Shown: positions 8,461-18,860, counted from the first letter of the stretch. The stretch: 64,000 bases of DNA from Azospirillum endophyticum (GCF_016595245.1 NZ_JAENHM010000003.1:66997-130996), one strand, 5' to 3'. Numbers and translations: made by a program. The notes: generated from the sequence alone by a model not told the origin.

Positions 8461-9531
8461 ATGCGCACGTCTTCGCAGGCTCCGTCGCGTCCATCCTCCC
8501 GAAGCGGCCTGTCGCCGCGCGTCCTGATCGCCGGCGCCCTCAGCCTCGCCATCGGCCTCGCCCTGACCGGCGCCGCCAAGGCCGGCCCGACGCTGGACGC
8601 GATCAAGGCGCGCGGCAGCATCAAGGTCGGCGTCGGCACCCAGCCGGGCTTCTTCTCCCCCGACAGCAACGGCCGCTGGCAGGGCTTCTTCGTCGATTTC
8701 GGACGGGCTTTGTCCATCGCCGTGTTCAACGACCCGGACAAGGTGCAGTTCGTCGCCTCCTCGCCGCAGCAGCGCCTGCCGTCCCTGCAATCGGGCGAGT
8801 TCGACATCCTGCTCTCCGGCGTGACCCAGACCTTCACCCGCGCCACCAAGCTGGGCTTCCATTTCGGCCCGGTGGTCTTCTATGACGGCCAGGGCCTGCT
8901 GGTGCCGAAGAAGCTGGGGGTGACCAAGGGCAAGGATCTGAACGGCGCCACCGTCTGCGTCCAGACCGGCACCACCGGCGAGCTGAACATCACCGACTTC
9001 TTCCGGCAGAACAAGATCGCCTTCAAGCCGGTGGTGATCGAGGAAACCGCCGAGAACCAGAAGGCCTTCGCCAGCGGCCGCTGCGACGTGCTGACCCAGG
9101 ATTCATCCGATCTGGCGATCACCCGCACCCAGCTGCCCAAGCCCGACGATTACGTCCTGCTGCCCGAACGCATCTCGAAGGAGCCGCTGGCCCCGGCCAT
9201 CCGCTATGGCGACGACCAGTGGCTGGAGATCGTCAACTGGGCGGTCTACGCCACCATCCAGGCGGAGGAGCTGGGCATCACCCAGGCCAACATCGACAGC
9301 TTCCTGACCAGCACCGACCCGACGATCCGCCGGTTCCTGGGCGTCGATCCCAGCCTGGGCGAGGCGGCAAAGCTCGACCCGAAATTCGCCTACACCATCG
9401 TCAAGACCGTGGGCAATTACGGCGAGATCTTCGACCGCAACGTCGGGCCGGGGACCAAGGTCGGGCTGGACCGGGGCTTCAACAAGCTGTGGACCCAGGG
9501 CGGCCTGCTCTACGCCCCGCCCTTCCGGTGA
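8461..9531 (+). CDS. aapJ: General amino-acid ABC transporter binding protein (AapJ/BztA-like)
   Basis: The ATG at 8461 opens a 356-residue protein with a signal peptide: a charged start (MRTSSQAPSRPSSRSG) and a hydrophobic run ending in GAAKAGP near residue 42. The mature sequence starts TLDAIKARGSIKVGVGTQPG, followed by the family 3 solute-binding core (VDFGRALSIAVF, LPSLQSGEFDILLSGVTQTF). The C-terminal ending NYGEIFDRNVG with a basic GLDRGFNKLW motif is typical of AapJ rather than smaller polar amino-acid binders. It should be periplasmic. The downstream permease starts with a GTG overlapping its stop, so the two are coupled. The known family takes up many L-amino acids; here a sulfur amino acid or amidated product is possible. 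Confidence 0.85.
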   Translation: MRTSSQAPSRPSSRSGLSPRVLIAGALSLAIGLALTGAAKAGPTLDAIKARGSIKVGVGTQPGFFSPDSNGRWQGFFVDFGRALSIAVFNDPDKVQFVASSPQQRLPSLQSGEFDILLSGVTQTFTRATKLGFHFGPVVFYDGQGLLVPKKLGVTKGKDLNGATVCVQTGTTGELNITDFFRQNKIAFKPVVIEETAENQKAFASGRCDVLTQDSSDLAITRTQLPKPDDYVLLPERISKEPLAPAIRYGDDQWLEIVNWAVYATIQAEELGITQANIDSFLTSTDPTIRRFLGVDPSLGEAAKLDPKFAYTIVKTVGNYGEIFDRNVGPGTKVGLDRGFNKLWTQGGLLYAPPFR

Positions 9532-10709
9532 GCAGTCCCGTGCCGCCCGGCGCCCTGCGCTCCGGTCCGGTCGCCGCGGTCGCCCTCTGGTGGGGTGGCC
9601 GCAGCGGCCTTCAGGCGGCGATCCTGGCGCTCGTGCTGCTGGGCGGCTTCCTGCTCGGCTCCAACACGCTGGCGAACATGGAGCGCTTCGGCATCACGCC
9701 GGGCTTCGCCTTCCTCGGCCGCCCGGCGGGCTTCGAGATCGGCGAGGCGCTGCTCGACTACCGGCCGCAGGACAGCTACGCGCTGGCCCTGCTGGTCGGG
9801 CTGCTGAACACCGTCAAGGTCGCGCTGGCCGGCTGCCTGATCGCCACCGTCCTGGGCGTTCTGCTGGGGGTGGCGCGGCTGTCCGGCAACGCGCTGCTGT
9901 CCGGGCTGGTGCAGGGCTATGTCGAGCTGGTCCGCAGCACGCCGCTGCTGCTGCAACTCTTCTTCTGGAGCGCCACCTTCCAGGCGCTGCCCTCGCCGCG
10001 CCAGGCGCTGAACCCGTTGCCGGGTGTCTTCCTGTGCAACCGCGGCATCCAGCTGCCGGCCTTCGCCGATGGGCGGGCGGGCGGATGGCTGCTCGCGGCC
10101 ATCGCGCTGGCGCTGGCGCTCGCCCTTGCCGGGACCGTTCTGCGCCGGCGCCTCGGGCGGCGGGATGCGCTGTCCGGAGTGTCGGTCGCGGCGGCCGCAT
10201 GCGGCCTGCCCGTCGCGCTGCTGCTGGCGTCGGGCGCGCCGTTGCAGGTCGAGGTTCCTGAACTGGCCGGCTTCAATTTCAGCGGCGGGACGACGGTGTC
10301 GCCGGAATTCTCCGCCCTGTTGGTCGGGCTGGTCGTCAACGCCGCGGCGATGATCGCGGAGATCGTGCGCAGCGGCATCCAGGCGGTGCCGGCCGGACAG
10401 TGGGAGGCCGCCCGCGCGCTGGGCCTGCCGCGCCGCCGGATCATGCGGCTGGTGGTCCTGCCCCAGGCCATGCGGGTGATCGTGCCGCTGCTGACCTCCA
10501 GCTATCTCAACCTGACCAAGAATTCGAGCCTCGCCGTCGCGATCGGCTTCCCGGATCTGGTCAGCGTCATCAACACCAGCGCCAACCAGACGGGGCAGGT
10601 GCTGGAAACCATGGCGATCATGATGGGCGCCTATCTGACGGTGAATCTCGCGGTCTCGGCGGCGATGAACCTGTACAACCGCCGGCTGGCGGCGAGGGGC
10701 GCGCGATGA
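9528..10709 (+). CDS. aapQ: Amino-acid ABC transporter permease (AapQ-like)
   Basis: The GTG at 9528 overlaps the upstream stop (GTGA) and gives 393 residues, the large size typical of AapQ/BztB. It has a first membrane segment (AAILALVLLGGFLLGSNTLA), then a long periplasmic part, the RSTPLLLQLFFWS motif near residue 140 that all His/Glu-type permeases share, and a second transmembrane block. The cytoplasmic loop EAARALGLPRRRIMRLVVLPQA near residues 290-312 is the ATPase contact site. It forms a heterodimer with the AapM-like product that follows, again with a 4-bp ATGA overlap. A longer start inside the binding-protein gene was rejected because it would overlap coding sequence in another frame. 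Confidence 0.87.
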   Translation: MSSPVPPGALRSGPVAAVALWWGGRSGLQAAILALVLLGGFLLGSNTLANMERFGITPGFAFLGRPAGFEIGEALLDYRPQDSYALALLVGLLNTVKVALAGCLIATVLGVLLGVARLSGNALLSGLVQGYVELVRSTPLLLQLFFWSATFQALPSPRQALNPLPGVFLCNRGIQLPAFADGRAGGWLLAAIALALALALAGTVLRRRLGRRDALSGVSVAAAACGLPVALLLASGAPLQVEVPELAGFNFSGGTTVSPEFSALLVGLVVNAAAMIAEIVRSGIQAVPAGQWEAARALGLPRRRIMRLVVLPQAMRVIVPLLTSSYLNLTKNSSLAVAIGFPDLVSVINTSANQTGQVLETMAIMMGAYLTVNLAVSAAMNLYNRRLAARGAR

Positions 10710-11779
10710 CCGACGGCATTCTGCAAAGCGCCCCGCCCCTTTCCCCGCCACAGCCGCGCTGGCAGCGCCTGTGGATCGGCCTGTTCGGCACGCCGCTGAA
10801 CGCCGCGGTGACGCTCGGTTGCCTCGCCCTTCTCGGCTGGGCCGTGCCGCCGCTGCTGCGCTGGACCCTGCTGGATGCCGTGTGGGTTGGTCCCGCCGAC
10901 CGCTGCGCCGACGCGGCCGGCGCCTGCTGGGCCTTCATCGGCGAGAAGCTGCGCTACATCCTGTTCGGCTTCTACGACCAGGACCGGCAGTGGCGCCCGG
11001 CGGCGGCCGGCGCCATCCTGCTGGCGCTGGCCGGGCTCAGCGGCATGCCGCTGTTCTGGCGGCGGGCGACGCTGTGGCTCTGGCTTTTCGGGCTGGCCGC
11101 CGCGCTGGTGCTGCTGACCGGCGGTCCAGCCGGGCCGGCGGTGCCGACCGAGCGCTGGAGCGGCCTGCCGGTCAGCCTGCTGCTCGCCGTCGTCGGGCTG
11201 GTGGGCGCCTTCCCGCTGGCGGTGCTGCTGGCGCTCGCCCGGCGCAGCTCCATGGGCGGGGTGCGGACGCTGGCCGTCCTGTTCATCGAGGTGACGCGCG
11301 GCGTGCCGCTGATCGCGGTGCTCTATGTCGCGACCCTGCTGCTGCCGCTGATGCTGCCGGCCGGCGCCGCCATCGACAAGCTGCTGCGGGCGCAGATCGC
11401 GATCATCCTGTTCGTCTCCGCCTATCTGGCCGAGATCGTCCGCGCCGGCCTCCAGTCCATCCCGGCGGGCCAGTATGAAGCCGCCCAGGCGCTGGGGCTC
11501 GGCTACTGGCAATCGATGCGGCTGGTGATCCTGCCGCAGGCGCTCAGGACGGTGATCCCCTCCATCGTCACGTTGGCGATCGGCCTGTTCCAGGACACCA
11601 CGCTGATCATCGTCATCGGCCTGTTCGACCTGCTGAACACCGCGCGCACCGCCGCCAAGGATCCGGCCTGGCTGGGCTTCTACGACGAGGCGTTCTGCTT
11701 CGCGGCGCTGATCTACCTGACGGTCTGCGTGATCGCGTCGCGCTACAGCCTGTGGCTGGAGCGCCGGCTGCGGCGGTGA
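10706..11779 (+). CDS. aapM: Amino-acid ABC transporter permease (AapM-like)
   Basis: This 357-residue membrane protein starts at the ATG overlapping the aapQ stop. It has an N-terminal membrane segment, then several more, with EVTRGVPLIAVLYVATLLLPLMLP and the loop EAAQALGLGYWQSMRLVILPQALRTVIPS near residues 260-288, which contacts the ATPase. Both the RGVPLI motif and the loop are canonical for the polar amino-acid permease family. It is the last gene of the operon: no AapP-type ATPase follows, and a hairpin lies directly after the stop. The importer must therefore borrow an ATPase, for example the one at 28491-29273, or is incomplete. The partial operon is a real oddity. Confidence 0.87.
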   Translation: MTDGILQSAPPLSPPQPRWQRLWIGLFGTPLNAAVTLGCLALLGWAVPPLLRWTLLDAVWVGPADRCADAAGACWAFIGEKLRYILFGFYDQDRQWRPAAAGAILLALAGLSGMPLFWRRATLWLWLFGLAAALVLLTGGPAGPAVPTERWSGLPVSLLLAVVGLVGAFPLAVLLALARRSSMGGVRTLAVLFIEVTRGVPLIAVLYVATLLLPLMLPAGAAIDKLLRAQIAIILFVSAYLAEIVRAGLQSIPAGQYEAAQALGLGYWQSMRLVILPQALRTVIPSIVTLAIGLFQDTTLIIVIGLFDLLNTARTAAKDPAWLGFYDEAFCFAALIYLTVCVIASRYSLWLERRLRR

Positions 11780-11808
11780 GGCCCGCCCTGGAAATTGTAT
11801 GGCGGGCC
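11780..11808. terminator. Bidirectional hairpin between convergent operons
   Basis: GGCCCGCC (11780-11787) pairs with GGCGGGCC (11801-11808) across a 13-nt loop, in the 42-bp gap between convergent stops. There is no long T run, so termination may be Rho-assisted, but the position between two converging operons is convincing. Confidence 0.55.
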
Positions 11809-11821
11809 GCAGCCGGCCGGA

Positions 11822-13039
11822 TCAGGAATAGAAGCCCGGTTCCGGCAGCGCGCCGGTCAGGGCATGGACGCCCAGCTCCTTCAGCTTGTAGTCCAGCGGG
11901 TCATGCAGGGAATGGGTGCGGACATTGCGCCAGAAGCGGTCGAAGCCATAGCGCCCGGCGGCCCCCCGCGCGCCCGTGATGTCGAACAGCCGGCCGGCGG
12001 CATCCAGACCGGCACGGGCGGCGGCGAGCTTGAAGGTGGCGACGGCGAGCGAGGTCTCGCCGCGCTCCTGGCTCCCCAGCGACCGCCCGCGCTCCCACGC
12101 CCGTTGCAGCCGGTCGAGCGCCAGCCCGCCCAGCGCGTCGGCCGCGGCGACGGCCAGCTGCGCTTCGCCGAAATGATGCAGCAGATAGGGGTCCTCGGCG
12201 GCGCTGGCCACGCCCGACGCCCGCCAGGGCCGCCCTTCCGTCAGGGTAAAGCCGCGCGCCGCCGCCAGCGCCCCTTCGGCGATGCCGAGATAGAGGCTGG
12301 CCAGGATCGACTGGGCGATGCAGGGACGCAGGCTGGAGGCGACGTCGCCGAATGGCCCCGGCGGTCCCAGTATGTCGGCGGCCGACACCGCCACATCGGT
12401 GAAGGTGACGGTGCCGCTGTCGGTCTGGCGCTGGCCGATGGCGTCCCAATCGTCCAGCACGGCGATGCCGGCACGGTCGGTCGGCAGCACCATCACCCGC
12501 AACACACCGTCCGGCCCGTCCGCCGACACCAGCAGCAGATCGGAATCACTGGCGCCGGAGCAGAAGCTCTTGGTGCCGTTCAGGCTCCAGCTCTGCGGCT
12601 CCTCCCCGTCCTCCGCCAGTTCCCCGGCCGCCTCCCTGGCCGGCGTCAGATGGGTGCGGCGGTCGAGCGGGTTCAGCGCATTGCCCCAGAACAGGCCGCG
12701 CCGCGCCGTGGCGGTCAGCAGCCCCGCCCGCTGGGTCGGGTTGCCATAGAGCAGGATCGAGGCGACCATCAGGTGATGGAAGGCGAACAGGTGGGCCAGC
12801 GAGGAATCGACCTGCGCCAGCTCCCGCACCGCCCCCAGGATGGCCGGCCAGCCTTCCCCCTGACCGCCATAGGCCGCCGGGATCGCCAGGGTCAGCAGGC
12901 CGGAGCGGCGGATGGCGTCGCGTTCCGCCTTGGCGGTGCCGCCGGCCCGGTCGCGGGCGACGGCGGTCTCATCCAACAGGCTCTTGAGGTCGGCCAATGC
13001 CCCGCGCAGGGCCGGGCTGGACAGCGGAACGAGGCTCAT
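11822..13039 (-). CDS. Acyl-CoA dehydrogenase-fold flavin monooxygenase, SfnC/DszC-like
   Basis: This 405-residue protein starts at ATG 13039, overlapping the monooxygenase stop by 4 bp. The N-terminal helical domain contains PAAYGGQGEGWPAILGAVRELAQVD. The central part has LFWGNALNP and SLNGTKSFCSGASDSDLLLV, and the C-terminal domain ends FDRFWRNVRTHSLHDPLDYK. The RNVRTHSLHDP ending is characteristic of the DszC/SfnC/NtaA-associated group of acyl-CoA dehydrogenase-like flavoenzymes, which oxygenate sulfur compounds rather than dehydrogenate acyl-CoA. Together with the SsuD-like enzyme it forms an oxygenase pair using reduced FMN. It is the last gene of the minus sigma-54-dependent arm. A second copy of the family sits at 25742-27004 at the end of the opposite arm. 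Confidence 0.85.
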   Translation of the reverse strand: MSLVPLSSPALRGALADLKSLLDETAVARDRAGGTAKAERDAIRRSGLLTLAIPAAYGGQGEGWPAILGAVRELAQVDSSLAHLFAFHHLMVASILLYGNPTQRAGLLTATARRGLFWGNALNPLDRRTHLTPAREAAGELAEDGEEPQSWSLNGTKSFCSGASDSDLLLVSADGPDGVLRVMVLPTDRAGIAVLDDWDAIGQRQTDSGTVTFTDVAVSAADILGPPGPFGDVASSLRPCIAQSILASLYLGIAEGALAAARGFTLTEGRPWRASGVASAAEDPYLLHHFGEAQLAVAAADALGGLALDRLQRAWERGRSLGSQERGETSLAVATFKLAAARAGLDAAGRLFDITGARGAAGRYGFDRFWRNVRTHSLHDPLDYKLKELGVHALTGALPEPGFYS

Positions 13040-14166
13040 GAGGCACTCCTGGCCGGCTGAAGGTCGCCGAAGGGGCTGACGAAGGCGACGTCCGGCGCCG
13101 CTTGGGCGGCTAGCGGCGGGGCCGTCACCGGCAGCAGCGGGAACAGCAGGTCGGCGACGCGGTGCGCCTCCTCCAGATGCGGGTAGCCGGACAGGATGAA
13201 GCTGTCGATGCCGAGGTCGCGGTATTCCAGCAGCCGGTCCGCCACCTGCCGAGGGTTGCCGACCAGCGCGGTTCCGGCCCCGCCGCGCACCAGCCCGACG
13301 CCGGCCCACAAATTCGGCGCCACCACCAGATTCTTGCGGGAGGCAAGCTCGGTCATCCGGCGCTGGCCCTCGGATTCGAAGCGGCGGAAGGCGCCGTGCG
13401 CGGCCTCGACGGCGCTGCGGTCGATCTTGCTGATGAGATTTTCGGCGGCGGCCCAGGCCTCGGCCTCGGTCTCGCGCACGATGATGTTGACGCGCAGGCC
13501 ATAGGACAGGGTGCGGCCATGGGCCGCCGCCCGCGCCCGCACGTCCGCGATCTTGGCAGCCACCGCGTCGGGTGGCTCGGCCCAGGTCAGGTAAGTGTCG
13601 AAATGCTCCGCCACCGCGGCATGGCCGGCGGGCGACGAGCCGCCGAAGAACAGCGGCGGATGGGGCCGCTGCACCGGCCGCAGCGGCACGGCGGCGCCCT
13701 TCACCGTCACATGGCTGCCGGCGAAATCGACGGTCTCGCCGGCCAGAACCCGCTTCCACACCGTGAAGAACTCGGCCGCCTGGGCATAGCGGGCGTCATG
13801 GTCGAGGAAGACGCCGTCGCCCGCCAGCTCCGCCGCGTCGCCGCCGGCCACCACATTCAGATAGAAGCGCCCGCCCGACAGCCGGTCCAGCCCGGCGGCG
13901 AGCCGCGCCGCGAAGGTCGGCGTCATCGAGGACGGCCGGGTCGCGACCAGGAAGCGCAGCCGCTCCGTCGCCGCGATCAGCGCGGCCGAGACGATGTAGG
14001 GCTCCTCGCAGGCCTTGCCGCAGGGGACCAGCACGCCGTGGTAGCCGCGCCGGTCGGCGGCCTGGGCGATCTCCGTCAGATAGGCCAGGGTGGCGGGCCG
14101 GCTGTCGACCTGGCTGCCCAGATAGGGGCCGTCGCCATGCACCGGCAGGAACCAGAAAATGTCCAT
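13036..14166 (-). CDS. ssuD: FMNH2-dependent alkanesulfonate monooxygenase (SsuD-like)
   Basis: The 376-residue product begins MDIFWFLPVHGDGPYLGSQV, almost the diagnostic start of SsuD. Family motifs follow: PCGKACEEPYIVSAALIA, FLVATRPSSMTPTFAARLAAGLDRLSGGRFYLNVVAGG and PLFFGGSSPAG, then the flexible loop and LVGNPRQVADRLLEYRDLGIDSFILSGYPHLEEAHR. This is a bacterial luciferase-like TIM barrel. The enzyme splits an alkanesulfonate into an aldehyde and sulfite with O2 and FMNH2 supplied by a reductase, such as the MsuE-like protein at 18917. It is intact and of normal length. Overlap with the downstream gene and 15 bp spacing to the upstream one indicate a single operon. MsuD (methanesulfonate) is an alternative name within the same family. 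Confidence 0.88.
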   Translation of the reverse strand: MDIFWFLPVHGDGPYLGSQVDSRPATLAYLTEIAQAADRRGYHGVLVPCGKACEEPYIVSAALIAATERLRFLVATRPSSMTPTFAARLAAGLDRLSGGRFYLNVVAGGDAAELAGDGVFLDHDARYAQAAEFFTVWKRVLAGETVDFAGSHVTVKGAAVPLRPVQRPHPPLFFGGSSPAGHAAVAEHFDTYLTWAEPPDAVAAKIADVRARAAAHGRTLSYGLRVNIIVRETEAEAWAAAENLISKIDRSAVEAAHGAFRRFESEGQRRMTELASRKNLVVAPNLWAGVGLVRGGAGTALVGNPRQVADRLLEYRDLGIDSFILSGYPHLEEAHRVADLLFPLLPVTAPPLAAQAAPDVAFVSPFGDLQPARSAS

Positions 14167-14181
14167 GGGTCGGGTCTCCGC

Positions 14182-15039
14182 TCAGAGGTCGAGCGCCAGC
14201 AGGCGCCGGGCGTTGTCGAACAGCAGCCCGTCGAGCACCGCCCCGTCGAAGCCGAGCTTCAGGAAATCCTCCACCGTCTGCTTCATCGGGCGGAACGGGT
14301 AGGAACTGCCGAACAGCAGCTGGTCGCGCAGGAAGCCGTTGGCCGCCTCGACATAGAGGCGGCTGCCGGGCAGGAAGAGGTACATGTCCGGCACAATGTG
14401 GACGTTGGGATGGCGGAAGGCGATGCCGACGATCTCCGCCACATGCGGCCAGAAGCCGTGATGGATGACGATGTTCAGGGTCGGGAACGAACGGGCGATG
14501 CGGCCGACCGGAGCCGGATCGTTGAAGCGCGGGTCCGGCGTGGTCGGGCCGGTCATCAGGAAGACCGGCACCTTCAGCTGGTCGCAGGCGTCATAGACCG
14601 GCAGCAGCGACGGATCGTCGAAGGCAATCGCCGGATCGAGGAAGCCCGGCTCCAGATTGATCCCCTTCAGCCCCAGCGCGGTGACGGCTCGGCCCACCTC
14701 CGCCACCGCGGCGGCGGTGCCCTGGCGCTGCGGATCGACGGAGCCGACGCCGATCAGCTCAGGCCGGCCGGCGACCAGCTCCTGCACCCGGTCGTTGGAG
14801 GTGCTGACGCCGGGGGTGTCGCGGCCGATGATGGCGGCGGCGGTGATGCCGGCCTCGCGCACATCGGCGAGATAGCCGTCCAGCGTGTGGGAGCGGGTGA
14901 AATGGGCATCGTCGCCACGGGTGCCGACACGCCGGTTCAGCCATCTGGCCGTCTCGAAGCCGGGGGTGCCGGGGGTCGCCCCGTAGAAATCATGCAGGAA
15001 GGCGGGGCGGCTGCGCAGGTCGATGATCTTGCGGGACAC
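14182..15039 (-). CDS. Amidohydrolase_2-like protein with altered metal site
   Basis: The GTG at 15039 is preferred over the longer frame because GGAG lies nine bases upstream and the -24/-12 promoter is at 15076-15091, inside the longer frame. The 285-residue protein has a TIM-barrel amidohydrolase_2 pattern: KGINLEPGF, LKVPVFLMTGP, TLNIVIHHGFWPHVAEI and QLLFGSSYPFRPMKQTVEDF. It differs from active ACMSD-like enzymes at two places. The N-terminal HxH position reads IDLRSRP, and the late aspartate position reads FGSSYPF. It may therefore use another metal arrangement or have lost hydrolysis. It is first in the sigma-54 arm and the operon partner of SsuD- and SfnC-like enzymes. Confidence 0.8.
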   Translation of the reverse strand: MSRKIIDLRSRPAFLHDFYGATPGTPGFETARWLNRRVGTRGDDAHFTRSHTLDGYLADVREAGITAAAIIGRDTPGVSTSNDRVQELVAGRPELIGVGSVDPQRQGTAAAVAEVGRAVTALGLKGINLEPGFLDPAIAFDDPSLLPVYDACDQLKVPVFLMTGPTTPDPRFNDPAPVGRIARSFPTLNIVIHHGFWPHVAEIVGIAFRHPNVHIVPDMYLFLPGSRLYVEAANGFLRDQLLFGSSYPFRPMKQTVEDFLKLGFDGAVLDGLLFDNARRLLALDL

Positions 15040-15075
15040 GGTTGCGGTCTCCGGTTGCAGGGTCTGCCGACTAAG

Positions 15076-15091
15076 CGCAACAACGGTGCCA
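15076..15091 (-). promoter_or_regulatory. Sigma-54 -24/-12 promoter of the SsuD/SfnC-like arm
   Basis: The minus strand reads TGGCACC-GTTG-TTGCG, matching the -24/-12 consensus TGGCACG-N4-TTGCA with correct GG-GC spacing. The GC of the -12 element is at 15078-15077, giving a predicted start near 15065, upstream of the GTG at 15039. Two palindromes at 15149-15192 provide upstream activator sites. Confidence 0.82.
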
Positions 15092-15148
15092 AACCGGTTT
15101 TTCCTTTCTTTCCAGATGGTTGGTGAAGCCCCTCCCCGGCGGTGGCGC

Positions 15149-15192
15149 TGCAATTGCAACAGCTGCCGCCGGGGAATTGCTGCATGGGCAGC
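15149..15192. promoter_or_regulatory. Candidate enhancer sites for the sigma-54 activator
   Basis: GCTGC-ATGG-GCAGC spans 15179-15192, with its centre 108.5 bp from the -12 cytosine. A second, imperfect copy containing TGCAATTGCA lies at 15149-15158. The first matches the palindrome at 18758-18775 before the divergent arm, with exactly the same spacing to that promoter. Confidence 0.65.
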
Positions 15193-15212
15193 GCAGTTTC
15201 ACAGACGGCCCG

Positions 15213-17045
<1,833 letters not shown>

Positions 17046-18258
17046 CACGGGAATCGCATTTGGAAAAGAGGAGTAGCGGCGTTCGGTGAAATGGATTCTG
17101 TATATCGGCCCATATTGTGGGAGCTGGGTCGATGTCCGGTCTGTTTCGCGTTTCCTTTCAGGGGCTTCCCGATCCTCGGACGGGCAACGCCCGTCGGCAC
17201 GACTTTCTGGAAGTGCTGACGATCGCTCTGACGGCGTCGATTTGTGGTGCGGAAAGCTGCGTGGACTTCGCGCTGTTCGCCCGCGACCGGCGGGTGCTGT
17301 TCGAAGAATTCCTGGAGTTGGCGGGTGGTTTGCCCAGCCACGACACCTTTTCGCGTATCTTCCGCCTGCTGGACCCTGCGGCGTTTTCCCGCTGCTTCGA
17401 GCAATTTCTCGGCCATCTGGGGGAAGACGGTGCCGGGGTTCTGGCAATCGACGGCAAGACGCTGCGCCGCTCCTTCGACCGCGCCGCCGGTCGTTCGGCG
17501 CTGCATGTCGTCACCGCCTTCGCCTCCGGTGCCCGTATGGTGGTGGGGCAGCGGGCGGTGGCGGCGGGCGAGAATGAGATTACCGCAGCGCGGGCGCTGC
17601 TGGAACTGTTCGACCTCAAAGGCGTGCTGGTCACCGGCGACGCCTTGCATTGCCAGGGGGAGACTGCCCGTCTCATCCAAGAGCGAGGCGGCGACTGGCT
17701 GTTCCCGCTCAAGGACAACCGGCCGACGCTGCGGGCCGAGGTGGAGCGCTACTTCACTGATCCGGCGACGGTGCTGGGAGACGCCCACGTCACCACCGAC
17801 GCCGATCACGGCCGGGTCGAGGTGCGCCGCCATTGGACCAGCCCGGAGGTGGCGTGGCTGGCTTCCGACCGCCGCTTTCCCGACGAGGCGCACTTGCCGG
17901 GTTTGGCGACCTTGGGTCTGATCGAACGCACCGTCATCGGTGCGGATCAACGCACGACCACCACCCGCACCCTGTATCTCTCCTCTGCCCAGTTGGACCC
18001 CAAGGCTCTGGCCCGGGCTGTGCGCAGCCACTGGAGAATCGAGGCCGCCGTCCATTGGGTCCTCGACACCAGCTTCGACGAGGATCGCGCCCGCAACCGT
18101 AAGGACCACGGACCGGAAAATCTCGCTGTCTTGCGCAAGCTTGCTCTTAACGTCGTTCGAGCCGCCAAAAACAAAGACTCAATCCGAGCCAGGCGAAAGC
18201 GCGCAGCATGGTCCGACGAATACGCTCGATCAATCCTCGGCCAAATGCGATAGCCGTG
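17046..18258 (+). mobile_element. ISAs1-family insertion sequence, complete, 1213 bp
   Basis: The ends are CACGGGAATCGCATTTGG at the left and, read inward on the minus strand from 18258, CACGGCTATCGCATTTGG. These inverted repeats match at 16 of 18 positions. The element is bounded by GGATATAGCG on both sides and carries one full transposase gene. Its size, terminal repeats and duplication length fit ISAs1. Because both duplications are identical and the transposase is intact, insertion appears recent. It disrupts the sigma-54 activator gene in the opposite orientation, right after the Walker A motif. Confidence 0.93.
17132..18253 (+). CDS. ISAs1-family DDE transposase
   Basis: The ATG at 17132 is preceded by GGGAG at good spacing and gives 373 residues. 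An in-frame GTG at 17117 is an alternative. The N-terminus [20 protein letters not shown] is the usual ISAs1/H-repeat domain start, with DDE_Tnp_1-associated residues [14 protein letters not shown]. The catalytic acidic residues lie in [26 protein letters not shown] and [19 protein letters not shown]. The frame is complete, so the element may still move. It occupies almost the whole element, ending five bases before the right boundary. Confidence 0.93.
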   Translation: MSGLFRVSFQGLPDPRTGNARRHDFLEVLTIALTASICGAESCVDFALFARDRRVLFEEFLELAGGLPSHDTFSRIFRLLDPAAFSRCFEQFLGHLGEDGAGVLAIDGKTLRRSFDRAAGRSALHVVTAFASGARMVVGQRAVAAGENEITAARALLELFDLKGVLVTGDALHCQGETARLIQERGGDWLFPLKDNRPTLRAEVERYFTDPATVLGDAHVTTDADHGRVEVRRHWTSPEVAWLASDRRFPDEAHLPGLATLGLIERTVIGADQRTTTTRTLYLSSAQLDPKALARAVRSHWRIEAAVHWVLDTSFDEDRARNRKDHGPENLAVLRKLALNVVRAAKNKDSIRARRKRAAWSDEYARSILGQMR

Positions 18259-18268
18259 GGATATAGCG
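18259..18268 (+). repeat. Right copy of 10-bp IS target-site duplication (GGATATAGCG)
   Basis: This copy is identical to 17036-17045. On the minus strand it encodes the RYI residues that are shared by the two halves of the broken activator. Confidence 0.92.
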
Positions 18269-18622
18269 TGAGACCAGTTCCTTGCCGGTGCCGGTTTCGC
18301 CTATGATCAGCACGGTGGCGTCGCTGGGCGCCAGCCGGTCGAGATCGGCCTGGAGCCGTTGCGACTGCGGATCCTCGAACACCATCGCGGTGGCGCGGAT
18401 CTTCGGCTTGCGGGCGCGGCTGGCCGGGTCGAAGGCGACGATGCGGCGCTGTTCGTAACCGGCGGCGTCGATGCCCGGTCCGCAACTCCCGTCCTGGCCC
18501 ACGACGACGGAGGGCAAGGCGGCGGCGTCGAACCGGCAGGAGGACAGGCCGGGTCCCGGACGGGGAGCGGCGTCGAAGGCTGTCGCGGCGGGCCAGCGGT
18601 CACTGGGCGGGATCCTGGTCAT
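18259..18622 (-). pseudogene. N-terminal fragment of IS-split sigma-54 activator
   Basis: The gene starts at ATG 18622 (MTRIPPSDRWPAATAFDAAP). A start at 18685 would overlap the operator-like dyad and was rejected. About 100 residues precede the AAA+ domain with no recognisable sensor fold. Then VLIIGETGTGKELVSRYI carries Walker A (108-115) and stops at the IS junction. Reading through adds PRLSHLAED before a stop, so the present product is about 130 residues with no ATPase function. The rest of the gene is at 15213-17045. It lies between the two arms that carry matching sigma-54 promoters, so it is the likely activator of both. Loss of it should silence them unless a homologue exists elsewhere. 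Confidence 0.87.
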
Positions 18623-18669
18623 GGCGGCACCTGCTTCCTGAGGCGGGCATCGTCGGGTCACCCCGAACA

Positions 18670-18692
18670 TTCCCCAGTGTATCAATATGGAA
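18670..18692. promoter_or_regulatory. Shared dyad TTCCCCA-N9-TATGGAA near activator start
   Basis: TTCCCCA (18670-18676), nine bases, then TATGGAA (18686-18692). It is 48 bp upstream of the activator's ATG and 225 bp before the msuE-like gene, so it more likely controls the activator. It is one of six copies of the motif in this window, all with nine-base spacing. Confidence 0.5.
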
Positions 18693-18757
18693 ATAGATTC
18701 AATATTACAAACTACTCATGTGGTATTTCAGAACTTCTGATGCTTTTTACATGATTC

Positions 18758-18775
18758 CTGCTGCATGTGCAGCAG
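18758..18775. promoter_or_regulatory. Palindromic enhancer CTGCTGCA-TG-TGCAGCAG
   Basis: A perfect 8-bp inverted repeat with a two-base centre. The core GCTGCATGTGCAGC matches the site at 15179-15192. Its centre is 108.5 bp from the -12 cytosine at 18875, the same as in the opposite arm. It is the likely binding site for the Fis-type activator. Confidence 0.7.
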
Positions 18776-18860
18776 CGGCGGCGTGACGGCTGCTGCCTTT
18801 GAAGCGGGCCATCGTTGCCCGCCACATGACTTCTCGAATATTTTCAACAGCTTACCGGCT

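Noticed and set aside
17046..17447. N-terminal extension of the activator fragment into the insertion sequence
   Set aside because: The extra ~130 residues come from the antisense strand of the IS and carry no conserved pattern. The real N-terminus is at 18259-18622.
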